64,000 nucleotides of DNA from the NCBI GenBank assembly GCA_963965975.1, contig OZ014425.1, positions 315,001 through 379,000 of the forward strand, in the 5' to 3' direction. Position 1 is the stretch's first letter. Each line of letters begins with the position of its first letter. Below, piece by piece: positions 50,263-64,000 of the stretch. The stretch comes from Xestospongia bergquistia (Eukaryota > Porifera > Demospongiae > Haplosclerida > Petrosiidae). The notes beneath the pieces were generated by a model, which worked only from the letters and a program-made list of their open reading frames with translations, made no database searches and had not been told where the DNA came from. The position numbers and the translations under genes were made by a program.

Positions 50263-50475
50263 ACTTAATATAAAATTACTGTCACTCCATATTTGTCAAC
50301 AACCATAACTGTTAGTATATTTAGTATATAGATTATAACGATATGAACAAATAGACAGCCATTATAACTAAGCTAGCTACTCTTCAAATGTTTATACGCT
50401 CTGATTTTAATCCATATAGTTTGTGTGCACTCATTTCAGTAACATCAGCAGTACCTGCACATGATAGTAAATTCC

Positions 50476-50603
50476 ATCTATCCATCCATTCAACTATCCA
50501 TCCATCTATTCATTTATCTATATATCCATATCCACCATTTCATCTATTTATCTGTCCATTTTATCCACTTATCCATCCATCTGTCTATAACCATCCATCC
50601 ATC
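50476..50603 (+). repeat. ATCC-rich imperfect array
   Basis: Tetranucleotide-like ATCC/ATCT repeats, degenerate. Confidence 0.8.
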
Positions 50604-51457
50604 AATATGATACCACAGCAGATATAGGCTTCTCTTTAATGTTAGGAATGACATATTTAAGTGTAAACAGACAGATGGTCGTGTACATTTAAATAGTATC
50701 CTCCTGTATAAAAAGTTCAAAGGATTAGTGTGTAATGATATTATAACCTGAACTTGATGATGTCAGAGTAATTTTAATTCAGCCTAATCAAACTGTTGAC
50801 ATCAAATAGAAGTTTTAAGTTGTCGATGATAGTTGATAGATGGTTTTTGAAAATTGTAAAATTCTTTTTTTTCTTCACAACATCAAACAAAATTACAAAA
50901 GTAGAACAAATAAGTCAATGAAATTTCATTACAATTAAAAAATAAAAATTACAACTTGAACACGATTAATTAATAATCATTACTTAACTGAAATTAAGAG
51001 TATGTAACATTAACGTAGGTAATTAAATTGTAATTAAAAATGTACAATATCAGTAAATAAATTTGTAAATAATTTTTACAGATAAACACATGTTATTTAA
51101 TTGTAATTAAAAGTATATAAAAATATTTTGATTACAGTTAAACTAAAGTTATAATTATTGTATTGTATTGTATGTTATCTATATTGTACAGGTACATTGT
51201 AATTATCTTATATTTAAGTTTATAGGATGCTATAATTGTAGTTCACTCGCTTACATTAGTTATATAACTGTACTTTAAATTTATCTTTACTGCTTAGTTA
51301 TATTCATTACTTGCTGGATACCAGTGGCTAGTGAAGTCAAAGATAATATACACACACATACGTTATAGCAGACAGTTTGGGAGACAAGCATCTTTGAGCG
51401 CTGGCACAGAATGGGTGCTGTCTCTTCTGTTACGTACATATTTACGATGATGGTAAG

Positions 51458-53171
<1,714 letters not shown>

Positions 53172-54599
53172 TTTATAAATCGGATTGGTCGCTTCTTTTT
53201 AAAAATGAACTAAGTGATGATCGCTAGAGTTCTTTTTAGTTTTCTTTTTACTTTCTTTGAGATTATACTAGAAGTTGCTTTAAGCAGTAGTTGAAAGCTC
53301 GTTTCCGACCCGCGAGAAACAGAGCAAAGCAGTTTTTAGCTGTTGTTAGCGAGTGTTGACTGAACTAAGCGCGTAAGGGCCGCTTGGCTATAAACGGTAC
53401 TAGAAGCCGTACATGCAGGCATTTCCGTTGGGTTGTGACTAGACCTTTGTATAAAGTTCATTAGTTAGCATAGCAGCATTGGTATAGTTTAATATTAACA
53501 ATACACAGAAATCTCTATATTCAAGACTGACCAATCAGATTCATCTGAGCAATCGTAATATTAGTTGACATAATTGTGGTAGCATGGTCTATGAATATGC
53601 ACTGAAGCATATAATTACATTACTAAAAGTGGAGTAAACCATTTCGTCATTTCTAAGCATTGATTACAAACTACGCTGTCTGTCTTTAACAGATGGAAAG
53701 AGAGAGAGAGAGAGAGAGAGGGGGGGGGAGAAAGACTACATCCCTCACTCTCGACTATTTTCAGTTTTAAATGTCGTTACAACTATAATGTAGTGTATAT
53801 AATTCTAAATTATGCATAGATCTTTGTAACATACAAAGATTGACAGATGAGTACAAAGGTCAACTATCTTATGTGTGATGTAATAGTTCGATATTTTATT
53901 AGAAATTTATTCGAGCATAGCAGCAAGGATTTAAACAAAGACATACCTCAACTAATCACAAACTGTGTCTTATCAGTTATAACCTTTGCGTCACTTTTTA
54001 AATACCGAAGCCAAGAAAAATAGAGAAGATTGACAGCTAGGTGAAGAGAACAGACATTCATTTTGAAGCATATATAGACCACAATAATTGTTTATCGCTG
54101 AGTTTTGTTATATGACTTCATATCAAATAAGATGACAGACAATCCTGTAGTAATAAATATTCGTTAGACGTTCCTTTGAACCTAACCAGTAGAAAGTGTT
54201 ATGGCATTTGTACTTAACAGGGTTTGTTTAAAACACAGACAATCAATGAAGTATTCATTTATCGTAATTATATTTAGAGTTACTCAACCATACTACTTAA
54301 AACTTCATTTGATTATATTTATATTATAAGTATTTTTGTCTTATTTGTTCAAAACTGACATACAACAGAAGCTACATTAATGAAATAATAAGCACTTGCT
54401 GAGCTGAAACTAATCAAATAATGGGTAATGTGTCATGACTAAATACAACATTGTTGAATTAATAATACGACATCTTCTCATATCAGTGGTCATACACTGA
54501 CAAAAATGGTCATTTAGTATTGTCTGCTAGGAAATAATATTGTAGTGTGAGACTATATATATATATATATACATGTGATATTTAAAATTATGATAATAT
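53172..54599. other. WT1-like promoter and intergenic DNA
   Basis: About 250 bp of GC-richer DNA directly upstream of the WT1-like start probably forms its promoter and 5' UTR. A (GA)n run is at 53696-53731. The rest is AT-rich without a gene. Confidence 0.5.
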
Positions 54600-57500
54600 T
54601 CAAATTTTATTACTGTTCTGTTTCATTAACCATCTTTGACTTGACATCCATTTTGTGATAGGGGGATTATAATTAAGAACACAAGGTCCATCATGAGAAT
54701 GTTCAAATGATTTGTGATTAAAGATTGGCACGGCTGAACGCAAGCATTCTTTGTATTTTAGGTCCAAATTGCACAATATCTGTAATGACGTATAATTCCA
54801 ACCACAGACTGCTTTTAATATTTGTGGTTTTGTTGCCACTAGAGTGCCGTACATTTGATCTATAGTATCCTGAACAACACAAGATTTGAATTTTATCCAT
54901 TGAAGATACTCTTGATGTAATTGTTGAAAGACATCTTGAGATGGATATCTGAGGAAAAAAAGGAATAAAATCAACAAATGTATTTTAAGATAATAAAAAC
55001 ATTAGTCAGTCACATGGTAGGTCTAAGTCCACCACAAAAAAAGATAATTTAAAAGAGGGGATACTTTGAGGTGGTAGATACCAAGTGTTACATCATAAAA
55101 GTGTTTTTTAAGGACTTGTTGTTGTTACAAATGACAAAGGTGGTGTCTAGAAGTGCATGAGCCTGCCTATACATACTACATATATTAACATAAGTACAGC
55201 CACATATATTTTTACATGTACATGTATAAGTACTTATGTGTGCTTATCTGGTTCATCTTGTGAAGACCTACTAAATGTTTCTTATTTGTATAGCAGTATA
55301 GGAGATGTTTATCCAGACACATTCACCTCAGACCAGGCCTCTGGACCTGTGCTATGTACACAAATCCAGCTGGTCTAAAAAGGGTGCACTGTTAAATTAA
55401 GCAGCTTTTTGTTTGGAAGGTGGGAAAGGTGATAAAAGGTGAGGGATAGAATATAGGAACAGAGTTAAATGAACAATTGAAATAGGGATTAAGACAAAAT
55501 TGAAGGATATTATCAATAAAACAACATTGATGATATTGATATGAACCCCATTAAATGATGAGGCCATTAGAGTGTCATCAAGTCTGAACTGAGAGTGGAA
55601 AGTGGAAGGGGGAGTAAAGTCAAACAGCTGGTAGTATTATCAATGAGAAGAACTCTGGAGACACTGGGACTACTTGGTCGTATCATTATGAAGATAGGAT
55701 AACAATTTAATTAGTATGTGGTTACTTATGACACTTTTAGTTAACTAATCAGATGGTGATTATAATTATTTAAGTGATGACACTTTAAATCATTTTACAT
55801 CACAAGATGTAATTGTTGACTAAATCTAGAATACCACACCTCTCTTGGCAATGTCGGTCAAACAAAGTAACCACAGTTTGTAAATTACAACAACCTGATC
55901 TTACAACATAGATATTTTATATGTCTCTTGTTAAAAGAAAACCAATACCGAAATCAATATGTTAACAATATGTGTTGTTCATCCATTAATTGTTCATTAT
56001 GTTTACTACTACTTTAATAACAATTATATCAATTATATATTTTAGTGACAAATTTTAACAAACAAACAATACATCGACAGATTTCGTGTGCCAAATTTAA
56101 TCATTATGTTTACATTTGTACATGTAATATAAGTATGGTGATATATAGTCCTTAGATGGATGTGATAAAAGTGATGTAGGCGACTATTTACTATGTATAA
56201 TCTTAACTAATTACTGCCTTATTTAGATATGAGAGTCCTTCATGAGTCTGACTATTATAATAGTATATATTATGTTCATTTAGATGTTACTGTACATGAA
56301 CAAGCTATCAATTTAAGTATAATTAGAATAGTATAGGTTTGACTAAAAAATGACTTAATGCTAGCCAATTACTGTAGGTATGTTACGCAAGAACAGAATT
56401 GTATATATGACCTACGTGACAAGGGTCATTACACCACATAGACAAATTGACTCAGGACAAATGAAATTATTGAATTGAATATGCTTTTAACAGATATGGT
56501 TTCAACAGTAATGAAGTAGGTTATAACATAAGTCATTATTACCACACCTAAAATAGTAGTGCTTTATATAAAAGTGATTTGTAACCAAAAATGGAGATAA
56601 AAATTAAATGTTTGCTAAATAAAATAGGTGTTTATATTCAATGATACACTATGTCTCCTATACTTTATATACCATACTTTATATACCATACTTTATATAC
56701 CATACTTTATATACATAATATATAATATGAACAATACTAGGATAATATATTAAATATTAGTATGGAGTACTGGGGAAACAAGAAATTGTACTTTGTCTAA
56801 TTGATACTGTAACAACAGCTGCTTATGTTATAGTATATGTTTTAAAGTTATTTTAAACAAAATCCATCAAGAGCCCTAAGTGTGACCCACTAGAATACAG
56901 AAACCATTAATGGATAAACCAGATGAAAGGATATGGTAAGGCCTGTTTTGTTGATGAGTAGTCGACAAGAAGAGTAGCAGCTGTTTGTAGTAGACTCAGA
57001 GACAACTTATCCGCAAGAGTTGTTTGAAATTTGAAATTCAACACACTATTAGCTATCATGTTTCTGCTAACTCGATTGAGCATGTTCAAATGTAATGACT
57101 TTGTGTATATCTCATATATCAATTATATAATGTCCTCATCAATCAGTCTGCATTGTCCATTATTGTCTATCATGAGTCCATTTACAGTACATATTGTCCA
57201 TATTGCTGTCTATCATGAGTCCATTTACAGTACATATTGTCCATTATTGTCTATCATGAATCCATTTACAGTACATATTGTTGATTACACATGTCTACCC
57301 ATATATGTCACAGCAATAGTCAAATTATGACATTTCCTTTGTCTACATAAATACACGCATATATTACATCATGATGGTACTAATATTACAGCTGCTTATC
57401 AGTTTGCCTAAGGTCATGATGTCCTGCGTCAGAATGTGTTGTTTAATGATATTCATGAGCCGATACATATCATGTAATCATGTTAAATTGTATCAAGAAC

Positions 57501-60500
57501 AAGACAGGTTCCATATTTGGGAGTTTTGATTACATTGTGTACATGTAGTAAATATATAATACATGTGATTTACATGTTTTTATAAGTATATATTTATAGC
57601 TATATTGGTATTATTTAATGCTAATATTATCAATTTTGTAGAAATATGATCTTAGACCTATTGTATTACTGTCTAATAATATCTAAAGGAAATTCAATTA
57701 TTAAGCTAATGAACAGAACTCTATATATAGGTCATATGATACATTCTTGATGTTTTAGATGGTATCAAGACTGTTTCTATATCATTAGCCTTTTCAAAGA
57801 CATCAAAAGAGCTAAGAATAATTCCCATAGTTACTTGTATAAATTCAATCCAAGTAACTGCAGTAAATATCTTTAGCCACAACACTTTGAGGTAGGTATT
57901 CCTCTTCCTTTTATAGTCAACCAGTTGTAATAAAGTATGCTACACAATATTACTGATTATTGGTTGCCAGCTGTACTTAGTCAGGTATCATAGATAACAA
58001 AAATGGGATATAAAGAACTAAGAAACAAAAATGTAAGAGATGTTAAAAGTTTTAAATTATAATCAGATAAAGTTTGTTATTTTTTGTAATCGTAAAAAGT
58101 AAAGACGATTTATTATATAATCCATAATTGAGGGTGTAGTAAGTAACCACACCCTATTAACTAGATTGTTATGATAACAAATAGAATATGTACATGACCA
58201 CAAGAAGGAGTAACTAAAATACGACTACTACTATAACCATTAACTCGTCCATCCCATTATCCATTTCTCCATTCTTACCTTGGTGTATCTTTAGCTTTCA
58301 TAAGCAGCTGTTTCCAATTAGATTTAGATGATACAGTTATAATATAGTGTTTAGGAATACAGATTACACTAGCTCCATGACTGAGAAGAATTAGAGGAGG
58401 TGAAGAAGAAGAGAGCAAAGAACGGAGATCCTATCAGAGATAATTAAAGTCTTTTTAAAATTGTCACTTACACAAGTATCATATACATGAAGTGTTTCCA
58501 AAGAGATAAAGATGTCATTTTGACTACATAATGATTTATATGCTGCACATTGATTGGGTGATTTAACTCTCTGATAAAGAGCAACATCAGAGAATGGATC
58601 ATCAAAAGCACATGTATCATTGACACAAGAAGAGGAAGATTGCAAAGAATTGTGTATCAATACCTCAGCTACACCCTAGGAGAGAAAAGAACTACAGCTG
58701 CAACATATAATATTACACTAAACAAAGTATGTGCAATATAATTACTCACTATTATTAAGTGTATTTATTGATGTATTACTTACTTCAATTATCATGTAAA
58801 TATACTCTGAAGTGTTCATGTTTGTATCTATTATTGTGTTGTATGGATACTAGTAAAATTAAGTCTAATAATAATATTTACAATGAATCTATTACTTTAG
58901 ATATTTGACAACGTTCTGATAATTCTTCTAGAGCATCTTCTGACCAATCAGAAAATAGCCCGCTCTCTCTATCAATAAAATGCACTCATACATATGTGTT
59001 CGTTTCAGATGTATTCTCACTGTAATATTATTTTAATAAATTTTAATAATTATACCTGATATAATGTAGTTTTAATTTCCAGGTACTTTCTACAGGTAAT
59101 AATCTAACAGATGTCTCATAATCTAATACAATAAGTTCGGTCTTCTCACGAGTGACGACATTTGCTGTACGAGGTATTTTATGTATTAAAGACACTTCCT
59201 AGAAAAGCAACAAATGGATTAATGGCTGGTTAGATGGATTTATAGGAGTCAGCATTGGTGAAGTGGTCTAAAACTACCCAGTTGTACTGAGGTTAAGTAA
59301 TACTACATATATAGGAACATTTATGTGATGAGCACTACTTAGTATAATGGGAGTATGAAGTGGCCCCAGTTCTACCTAGGCCTACACAAATTGGGTGCCA
59401 TATGTCTTGTTTGTATAGAGGGCTCTCGCGAAAACCAGTCAATGGCTAATGGGACTTCCTCTTTGAATATCAGACAAAAAATGGATGGATAGATGGATTA
59501 ATGGATGGATGCTTGTTGATGATAGGGTCTTACTCCAAAAAATTCTCCATGTGCCAATGTGGCCACAGTATGATAGTATATGTTATCACTTTCTTTGTCG
59601 TGTTCTTCAACATTAACAAAAACGCTACCAGAGAAGATGAGGTAACTAAAGTAAGCACGATGTCCTGTTCTTAATATCAGATGACGTTTTTCAACACTAA
59701 ATTAAAAAGAACGAAAGAGTATATCTAGTCATCCATCTATTCGTCTGTCCATCTGTCAATTTATCTAACAATCTATACCACATATATTGACAATGTCGAC
59801 AAAAATCTTCTTGTTTCTCAGAATTAAAAGTACTTCTAAAAGTTTTCATTTTACGTAAAAGTGATACAAGTTTATTCACATCAGAACTACTTCTATAATA
59901 GACCAACAAAGTAAACACATCAAACATATTATACACACACCTTAAACTGGAGTCTTGTTCCATAAGTTGTCTAGCCCATAGTGGCATTTTAATACTAGCT
60001 GACTGTGAAAATTCAGCTCTATTGAAGACCAATGTCATTGTATCAGATGCAAACTCCATATTATGAGAGTAATAGTTTGACTGTAACAGGAGAATATTTT
60101 AGTCATTTATACTACAGTATAGTACTATATCTTGTACATTATAAGATCGTATGATAAATTATTGACATACTTCAGCAATGGTCTGTGGTTTTGATTGATC
60201 TGAAAAGTTTTGTCTCATCCATAATTTGATCCTTATGATGACACGAAGTAATCGTAAACAATAATACAACTTGTTTGTTAACTAAATGAATACAGATTTA
60301 TCAGATGTTATCAGTATGGTCAAGAGTTGTTAGTAAATATTAATTGGACAAGTGGTTATAGAATGCTATGCTGTATATCATGAAATAGCTGTATATGGTA
60401 TATTAGTTTATTTAATATACTAATGCAAGATTAATTATAGTGGATTTTCAAGATACCAGTTCCACGCATGCACAATTAATTTAACCGCCAAAAGCATTGA

Positions 60501-62433
60501 ATATAAAAAGAAAATGCATTATTGACAGTTTGTCAATTGTCATTTTGAGCATAAAAAAAGGAGGATGACCACACTGGCAGTTAATAACAGAGCTAGTCCA
60601 GTAGTAATTACAAGATAAATATTATTGTAAGTGTTGAGACTTTTATCATGTGCTCTGTCTGTAGTGGTAAATATCAAAGTACTTCTGACAGTCACATTTT
60701 TAGTTGGCAGTATTGATGTATCAATTGTTGTAGTCTAGGCTTGGCAATATGGTAATCTGTAAGACTGTTACCTCATAAATATATTAGAATGGCTGACAAT
60801 ACCCTATTAATATAATTAAACAATAGAAAATTGAGCAGAGATAGTAAAATGCACAATTAATAAATACTATGGTTTAAGGTTCGAGGTGGGATCTAAGAGA
60901 AGTATAAAAATAGTATAATTAGTGTTGATTAAATTCTGTATGGATCAACCCTCCAGCAAAAATACTGTCAAGTGTTTTTCTAGAATCACTATTTTTTGGG
61001 GAGGGAATTATTTATTGGAGGCTATTTACTTACATATGATAAAATTATATTATTTGGATATTTTTTTTTGAGTGGGAATTTCTCCCTTAAAGACTCTGAA
61101 ACAAATTGTGACATCAATCTTAAATTAACATCTTGGTTATTATTTAATTTATTTTTATAATTAGAAGTTCCAATGATGTTATAAAAGAATTAACTCATCA
61201 AATTTCCTTTTGTCAATAACTTTTAATTCATCTCATAGAAAAAGTACTTCCCTCCAAAATCTGAGAGAGATCTCTAAAGCAGTATATACTTACCTCCATG
61301 GTAGGAAAGGGGGGGGGGCAGGGGGACTGAAGCCCCCCCAACTTCAAGTCAGTGGGGGCTAAGCCCCCCTGATTTGCACTCAAGACTATGTACAGAATAA
61401 CCTAATTAGACTATATCTAACCATACCAATGACTTCTGCTAGAGCGGAATGCACTTTTTCAACCTTACACTGACTAAAAATTACCTACGAAGTACTATGA
61501 CCCAAGAACAACTAAACCATGCCATGTTGTTACATACACATAAGGACCATACTGATAACATAAACTTATTAGAAATAGCTAAAGAGTTTGTTTCCTTTAA
61601 CAACAGACGAATTAATTTTTTGGTCATTTTTGATGTTTAATAATATAACCCAACTAAATATAAGGTCAGCCCCCCCCCCCCCCCAACTTACACTTCATTC
61701 CTAACCCTCTGCTTACCTCCCAATGGGTATGTTTTGGTTTCAAGTCCACAATAGAACAATATGTACTATCATCAAAAGACATGACTGATGTACGACTTCT
61801 AAATGATCTCTGCTCTTTAAAATGCTTTAAAATGAGGTTTTTACTGTGAGTGCCTGTAATATGTGCAGGAAGGCTTTCTGTAATTGGCCAATCCAGTTTT
61901 ATGAAACCCATTTGACTAGCTTTACCTGACTTCATTGAGTCAGTAGGACAGCTAACATTTGAAGGAGGACATGAACGAGTGACAATGCTCGAAGAACTTG
62001 ACGTTTTCTTTTTGATACTAGTTATTTTTACTGGTGAAGAAGAAGAATGTCTTTGATATTTATTCAGCTTTGAAGGTGACTGAGTAGACTGAGATGACTT
62101 TAAAAATACTAGTGATGGCTCTTTATCATTGATATATTTAGTGATAGAAGAATTTGGATTGTAATATGTTGCTTGTTCATTAAATGCTGAGCCCAATGAA
62201 GATCCTGCACTTACTTTATTTCTATGAGAATATGCTCTTGCAGAGAGACTATGTGTGTGACGTCTCATTTTATTAGGTTTTGATGCTTCCCAGTAATAAC
62301 TTTCACTTTCACTTTGGGACTTAGGAATGACATATTTGATATTGGAATGAGACTGTGGTTTTGGAATGAAATGTTCAACATTGGAATGAGATTTGAATGA
62401 ATAGGGTCGTGAAGATAATGATGAATGATTCAT
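54600..62433 (-). CDS. CNBD2: CNBD2-like cyclic-nucleotide-binding protein
   Basis: Exon 1 (61717-62433) encodes 239 Ser/Lys-rich residues. Exon 2 (60171-60269) has LYYCLRLLRVIIRIKLWMRQ. Then follow about 59943-60080 (MPLWARQLMEQDSSLR), about 59787-59895 (LRKMKTFRSTFNSEKQ), about 59530-59695, about 59060-59200, smaller exons to 58278, and a last exon 54600-54950 (YPSQDVFQQLHQEYLQWIKF). The cAMP/cGMP domain has HLILRTGHRAYFSYLIFSGS and a phosphate-binding cassette across an exon border, GEFFG then EVSLIHKIPRTANV. Both ligand-contacting residues (Glu of FGE and Arg of PRTA) are present. The closest family I recall is CNBD2, a spermatogenesis-linked protein. Middle exon borders are approximate. 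Confidence 0.7.
54951..58277 (-). other. 3.3-kb last intron of the CNBD2-like gene
   Basis: Far longer than other introns here. It holds a 16-bp-type CATACTTTATATAC array (56659-56715) and three roughly 41-44-bp direct repeats containing TCTATCATGAGTCCATTTAC (57148-57279). No nested gene recognised. Confidence 0.55.
61304..61690 (+). mobile_element. hAT-type DNA transposon remnant (transposase C-terminus)
   Basis: An open segment at 61449-61640 contains NYLRSTMTQEQLNHAMLLHT and EFVSFNNRRINFLV. This is the C-terminal dimerisation region of hAT transposases, which typically read TFSTLRRLKTYLRSTMTQERL. The upstream part of that box (CTFSTL) is present in another frame, so the copy is frameshifted as well as internally deleted. 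It is flanked by a G run (61309-61318) with GGGGGACTGAAGCCCCCCC and a C run (61670-61684), like the G/C-rich ends of many hAT elements. It lies in the first long intron of the CNBD2-like gene, on the opposite strand. Confidence 0.7.
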
Positions 62434-62523
62434 AATGATCTGAAAGAAATAAACTAGTATGTAATGATAAAACTACAAGATAAACTCCTACTTCAAATGA
62501 TCTTACACAATAATCCCTAATCC

Positions 62524-62554
<31 letters not shown>

Positions 62555-64000
62555 ATATATATATTATAATTATAATATTATAATATATATATAATTTATA
62601 TAATTTTTATATTATGTACTAGAGTACTAGGAGCAATGATAGAGTATTAGTTTACCATTGATGTATTATTAGTAAATTTATAGCAATAACATTATCTATT
62701 ATACCATAACTTACATGTCATTCAGCAATGAGTGTCATGTCCATACCTTCTCTTACATACTACAGTATCATGATTTCAAAGACAATTTCACACCTTTAAC
62801 AATAACTCACACATTAAAACCATACAATGAAGTGTTAATAAATTTATTACTTGCTAAAATGTGTGTTAGTTAGTTTTGTTTTTCTATGCCTAATTTGGTT
62901 CTCACAGAACATTAATTTTGTCACTATCTTATCCCATCATAGTCGACAATACAATAGTTAATTAATTAGGCCACGCCTGTTACGGACAGCTACGCCTATA
63001 TCTTCTTACTGAACGAGTCAGCTGAGAAAATAGTTCATTTTGTCTGTAGTGAGTCACTGCAAGTCTTCCGTTGAAACATAGCTTTGTTATAAATAGCAGA
63101 GACAGAGGAGATTTTCAAAAGTGTTACGTTTGCAGCTCATTCCAGGAATAATTTCAACTATAAACTGTTGACTGTCTCTACTACTACAATATATATATAA
63201 AGTGAGTTTAATGTCCAGTAAGTACGTTATATAGTAAAGACACCTCTTGTTCTATAATTGTGGAGTTAAACTTAGTTTTATAGTGTGGAATGTACATTTA
63301 ATGTATTGTGGTTACCTCTTAAGTGTTCATAACAACATTGCAGACAATTATTGTATTATATTTACTTCATATTAAAAAGAGCAAACAATTTGAAACAGAA
63401 ACAGACAGTAACTTTCAATAACAGACAAAATAAATTACAAATGTGTTAGCTTCACTTCTCTCAATAGGAAATCATTTTATTATATATATATATATGTATG
63501 TATTATATATTTGGTTAGTTGTTAGTTTACAAGTTGTCTTACTAACTAAATATTTTCTTTTGATATGCTGAGCAAGTGAATATCAGCAATTTAGAAAAGT
63601 CCCTTAAATGCTGATATTAGCAGATAATGTCATCACTTTCATAGTCATGTGACCAATTTAGTTATTTTATGTATCATTACAATCACTACCATATACTGAC
63701 AATAAAATGACCTAGAATAGCTACCATTAGTAAGCTCTAAACTAGTGAACATCAGTACTTATCACAGTGACCTTAGATAGCCACTATTAGTAAGCTCTAG
63801 ACCACTTGTAAACATTATTGCTTATCACAGTGACCAATGATAACTAACTATCATTACCAAAATCCATTTATAAATGGATTGTAGGATATCTATGCTTTAT
63901 TGATTATCACTTCTTACTATGGTAACTAATTATTGTATGATCATTAAAAGTATATTTAATAGGCTCACAGCAGCTGTCAAGTGACCTAAAATAGACATAT
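62434..64000. other. upstream region of the CNBD2-like gene, no supported gene
   Basis: AT repeats at 62525-62600 and 63478-63500. A slightly richer 63000-63210 segment ends in ATG TCC A followed by GTAAGT at about 63211-63222, which could be the first exon of a rightward gene continuing beyond the window. That is not supported further. Confidence 0.35.
63716..63835 (+). repeat. 60-bp tandem duplication
   Basis: Two diverged direct copies sharing ATTAGTAAGCTCTA and CTTATCACAGTGACC. Confidence 0.8.

Larger units (their letters stand above)
47500..51457. other. 3.9-kb noncoding region
   Basis: The longest gene-free stretch. It contains the promoter of the basic protein at the left, likely WT1-like 3' UTR at the right, a (CT)n run near 48280-48303, an interrupted TACATGTA palindrome cluster at 49704-49745, a GGAT array at 50214-50262 and an ATCC-rich stretch at 50476-50603. 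Short open frames here look random. Confidence 0.6.

Noticed and set aside
60871-60900. tRNA-like GGTTCGA box
   Set aside because: No T-arm pairing, no A box and no cloverleaf around it.

Overview
The window looks like a compact, AT-rich nuclear genome of an early-branching animal, most probably a demosponge close to Amphimedon queenslandica. That is inferred from gene content (WT1-type zinc fingers, ETS factors, death-fold receptor, tetraspanin, FUZ, PACSIN, FERRY3), from very short GT-AG introns (mostly 40-90 bp), and from genes packed tens of bases apart. No database search was possible; family names rest on recognised motifs and whole-protein similarity.

Left third (1-23.7 kb): a death-fold membrane protein (-) is head-to-head with FUZ (+). 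Then come a tetraspanin (+), the GRIP golgin GCC1 (-) head-to-head with mitochondrial peptidase subunit IMMP1L (+), FERRY3/C12orf4 (-), a decayed USP-like fragment, a GC-rich highly structured element with a T-run end, PACSIN (-), ribosomal protein S10 (+), DNAI7/CASC1 (-) head-to-head with intronless MIPEP (+), and an unrecognised single-pass membrane protein (-).

Middle (24-47.5 kb): two ETS transcription factors on opposite strands flank a fatty-acid elongase (ELOVL, -). An F-box/LRR gene (-) is head-to-head with LRRIQ1 (+), which carries one coding and one intronic minisatellite. Next are a ZIFL-like MFS transporter with a 12-unit acidic repeat in its central loop, PTGR1, and an unrecognised basic protein.

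Right part (47.5-64 kb) is gene-poor: about 4 kb of low-complexity noncoding DNA, a WT1-like four-finger transcription factor (-), and a CNBD2-like cyclic-nucleotide-binding gene (-) with long introns, one holding a hAT DNA transposon remnant. The last 1.5 kb has no supported gene.

Themes: repeated head-to-head gene pairs with 60-190 bp between start codons; several ciliary or sperm genes (FUZ, DNAI7, LRRIQ1, CNBD2-like); membrane-traffic genes (GCC1, FERRY3, PACSIN); two NRF1-like palindromes in promoters; and a G-G-G-T/C-G-T-G-G motif scattered over both strands, in introns and exons. The candidates I consider most likely to be undescribed are the structured element at about 12.8-13.3 kb and the tandem death-fold transmembrane receptor at the left edge.
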